Shown: positions 12,347 to 13,108 of the stretch, piece after piece
Numbering within the stretch: position 1 is the first letter of the stretch
Layout: each line of letters starts with the position of its first letter
NCBI GenBank assembly: GCA_946479075.1
Contig: CAMLDT010000095.1
Coordinates: 1 to 13,108 of the forward strand
Source: an uncultured Polaromonas sp.
GTDB lineage: Bacteria > Pseudomonadota > Gammaproteobacteria > Burkholderiales > Burkholderiaceae
Direction: 5' to 3'
Length of the DNA stretch: 13,108 nt
The notes under the pieces: generated by a model
The model's input: only the letters and a program-made list of their open reading frames with translations
Database searches by the model: none
Told to the model about the DNA's origin: nothing
Made by a program: the position numbers and the translations under genes

Positions 12347-12904
12347 CTATTTCCTCAGCCGCGCCCACCAGCTGCGGGCACGTTCCAGCCGCGACGCATC
12401 CATCGCACCCGGCGCGGTTTCGGCCGGGACCTGGTCGCGCAATTGCTCGTACATGTCGATCAGCAGCATGCCTTCACCCAGCGTGCGCCAGGCGACCAGT
12501 TCGAACTCCTCCAGCGGGATCGGCGGCCCCTGCGGGTCCTGCGCGCCCCGACCGGCAGGCAACAGCCACTGGCCAATCAGCACCCGGAAATTGTTCAGGG
12601 CTGACAGGTAGGAAGCGTATTCGTAGAGGCCACGCCAGGCCGGACTCAGATCAATCACCAGCGTGCGGTGTTGGCGCAGGGTGGTCATCAGGTCCATCAA
12701 CAAAGGGGCGGCTTGTTCAGGCCCGGCTTCCAGCTTGAGGCGCGACAGCACCGCTTCGATGCTGACCGACAGTCCGCCCATGCCATCGGCCAGTTGCAGC
12801 GACTCCTCGTCGGCCATGGCCGACCGCAGGAACTGGCTGAGTTCGTCAAAACTGTGGACGCTGGGAAGCTGGGTCGAGGGATCAATCACCAGTCGCGAAT
12901 TCAT
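12347..12904 (-). CDS. Conserved hypothetical protein between tldD and aroG
   Basis: A 185-aa soluble protein that I do not recognise. It is mainly helical and acidic: MNSRLVIDPSTQLPSVHSFD, a helix-rich middle (LLMDLMTTLRQHRTLVIDLS), a Pro/Gly-rich loop (PAGRGAQDPQGPPIPLEE), then LGEGMLLIDMYEQLRDQVP and a basic end (RLERARSWWARLRK). No membrane segment or catalytic motif is evident. The ATG at 12902-12904 is preferred: the longer frame to 12973 would translate the upstream hairpin repeat. A G-rich stretch five bases upstream may serve as a weak ribosome binding site. It follows tldD on the same strand across 117 bp of repeat, and aroG with its own promoter lies downstream. Confidence 0.7.
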   Translation of the reverse strand: MNSRLVIDPSTQLPSVHSFDELSQFLRSAMADEESLQLADGMGGLSVSIEAVLSRLKLEAGPEQAAPLLMDLMTTLRQHRTLVIDLSPAWRGLYEYASYLSALNNFRVLIGQWLLPAGRGAQDPQGPPIPLEEFELVAWRTLGEGMLLIDMYEQLRDQVPAETAPGAMDASRLERARSWWARLRK

Positions 12905-12990
12905 GGACGCCCCCCGAAGCGGCCTTTGGCGGCCCTCAGCCCCCACTGGGGGGCGATGCTGGCGGCCCGGCAAAGCCGGTTCCGCGGCAT
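12905..12990 (-). repeat. Hairpin-rich repeat cluster, family B-related, between tldD and the 185-aa gene
   Basis: The part at 12962-12987 (minus strand CCGCGGAACCGGCTTTGCCG plus GGCCGC) is a reverse-orientation copy of the first hairpin at 4048-4073, with 3 differences in 26. It is followed by GCCCCCCAGTGGGGGC, a perfect GCCCCC/GGGGGC hairpin near 12939-12954, and a GGCCGCC..GGC block. It fills most of the spacer and ends at the start codon of the next gene, supplying that gene's translation-initiation region. Confidence 0.65.
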
Positions 12991-13021
12991 CCTGGAAGCG
13001 AGTCCCTGTCGCACAGCCCGC

Positions 13022-13108
13022 CTATGCCGTACCGCCCACGGTCAGGCCGTCGATGCGCAGGGTCGGCTGGCCCACGCCCACCGGCACGCTCTGGCCTTCC
13101 TTGCCGCA
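13022..13108 (-). CDS. tldD: TldD metalloprotease, C-terminal end
   Basis: Only the last 28 codons are in the window, and the gene continues past the right edge. The reading QSVPVGVGQPTLRIDGLTVGG plus TA and a TAG stop is the characteristic C-terminus of TldD, which with TldE/PmbA forms a zinc protease that degrades unfolded or modified peptides (microcin B17 and CcdA processing in E. coli). The HExxxH metal site lies outside the window and cannot be checked. Identification rests on the conserved C-terminal motif. Confidence 0.9.
   Translation of the reverse strand, partial: CGKEGQSVPVGVGQPTLRIDGLTVGGTA

Overview
The window is chromosomal DNA of a betaproteobacterium, most likely Burkholderiales of the family Comamonadaceae (Polaromonas/Rhodoferax-like). 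This is inferred from the AccB/AccC/PrmA/zinc-ribbon/PfkB gene order, a Bordetella BpH1-type lysine-rich histone ending in [10 protein letters not shown], the style of the Mpl and DAHP synthase proteins, and two or three families of short dispersed repeats that I recall from Comamonadaceae genomes. It is mostly housekeeping sequence. I see no phage, IS element, CRISPR array, rRNA or tRNA.

Layout. (1) 1-1005, plus strand: the 3' end of nrdB (class Ia ribonucleotide reductase, small subunit), then a KK-repeat histone H1-like gene with a strong intrinsic terminator. (2) 5957 down to 1072, minus strand: accB-accC-prmA-(MJ0042 zinc-ribbon/DUF3426 protein)-PfkB kinase, a close-packed run linking fatty-acid synthesis, ribosomal protein methylation and a sugar/nucleoside kinase. 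(3) A 342-bp, partly AT-rich gap (5958-6299) with a candidate accB promoter. (4) 7498 down to 6300, minus strand: a conserved nucleotidyltransferase-like protein overlapping a TlpA-type thioredoxin. (5) 7707-9269, plus strand: mpl (murein peptide ligase), carrying two in-frame extra segments that look like captured intergenic repeats. (6) 9335 upward, all minus strand: a small conserved protein, an unrecognised 338-aa protein, aroG (DAHP synthase) with a complete attenuator, an unrecognised 185-aa protein, and the 3' end of tldD.

The strongest non-routine signal is the aroG leader (12085-12252). A 24-codon leader peptide contains F-Y-F-A-Y-F-W-F and covers all three aromatic amino acids. Its distal codons carry an exact 11-nt copy of one arm of a GC-rich terminator that ends in nine T residues. 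This is textbook ribosome-mediated attenuation, and the predicted promoter puts the transcript start on the leader ATG itself. The second signal is the set of dispersed repeats: family A has three copies, one of which supplies the stop codon of the kinase gene, and family B has three copies, one of which is translated inside mpl. The 63-residue excess of this Mpl over E. coli Mpl (recalled as 457 aa) matches the summed size of its two insertions.

Start codons were moved from the longest possible reading frame where family N-termini, ribosome binding sites or codon type favoured it: the histone gene, accB, aroG, the 338-aa protein and the 185-aa protein. Family calls come from reading the translations, without database searches.
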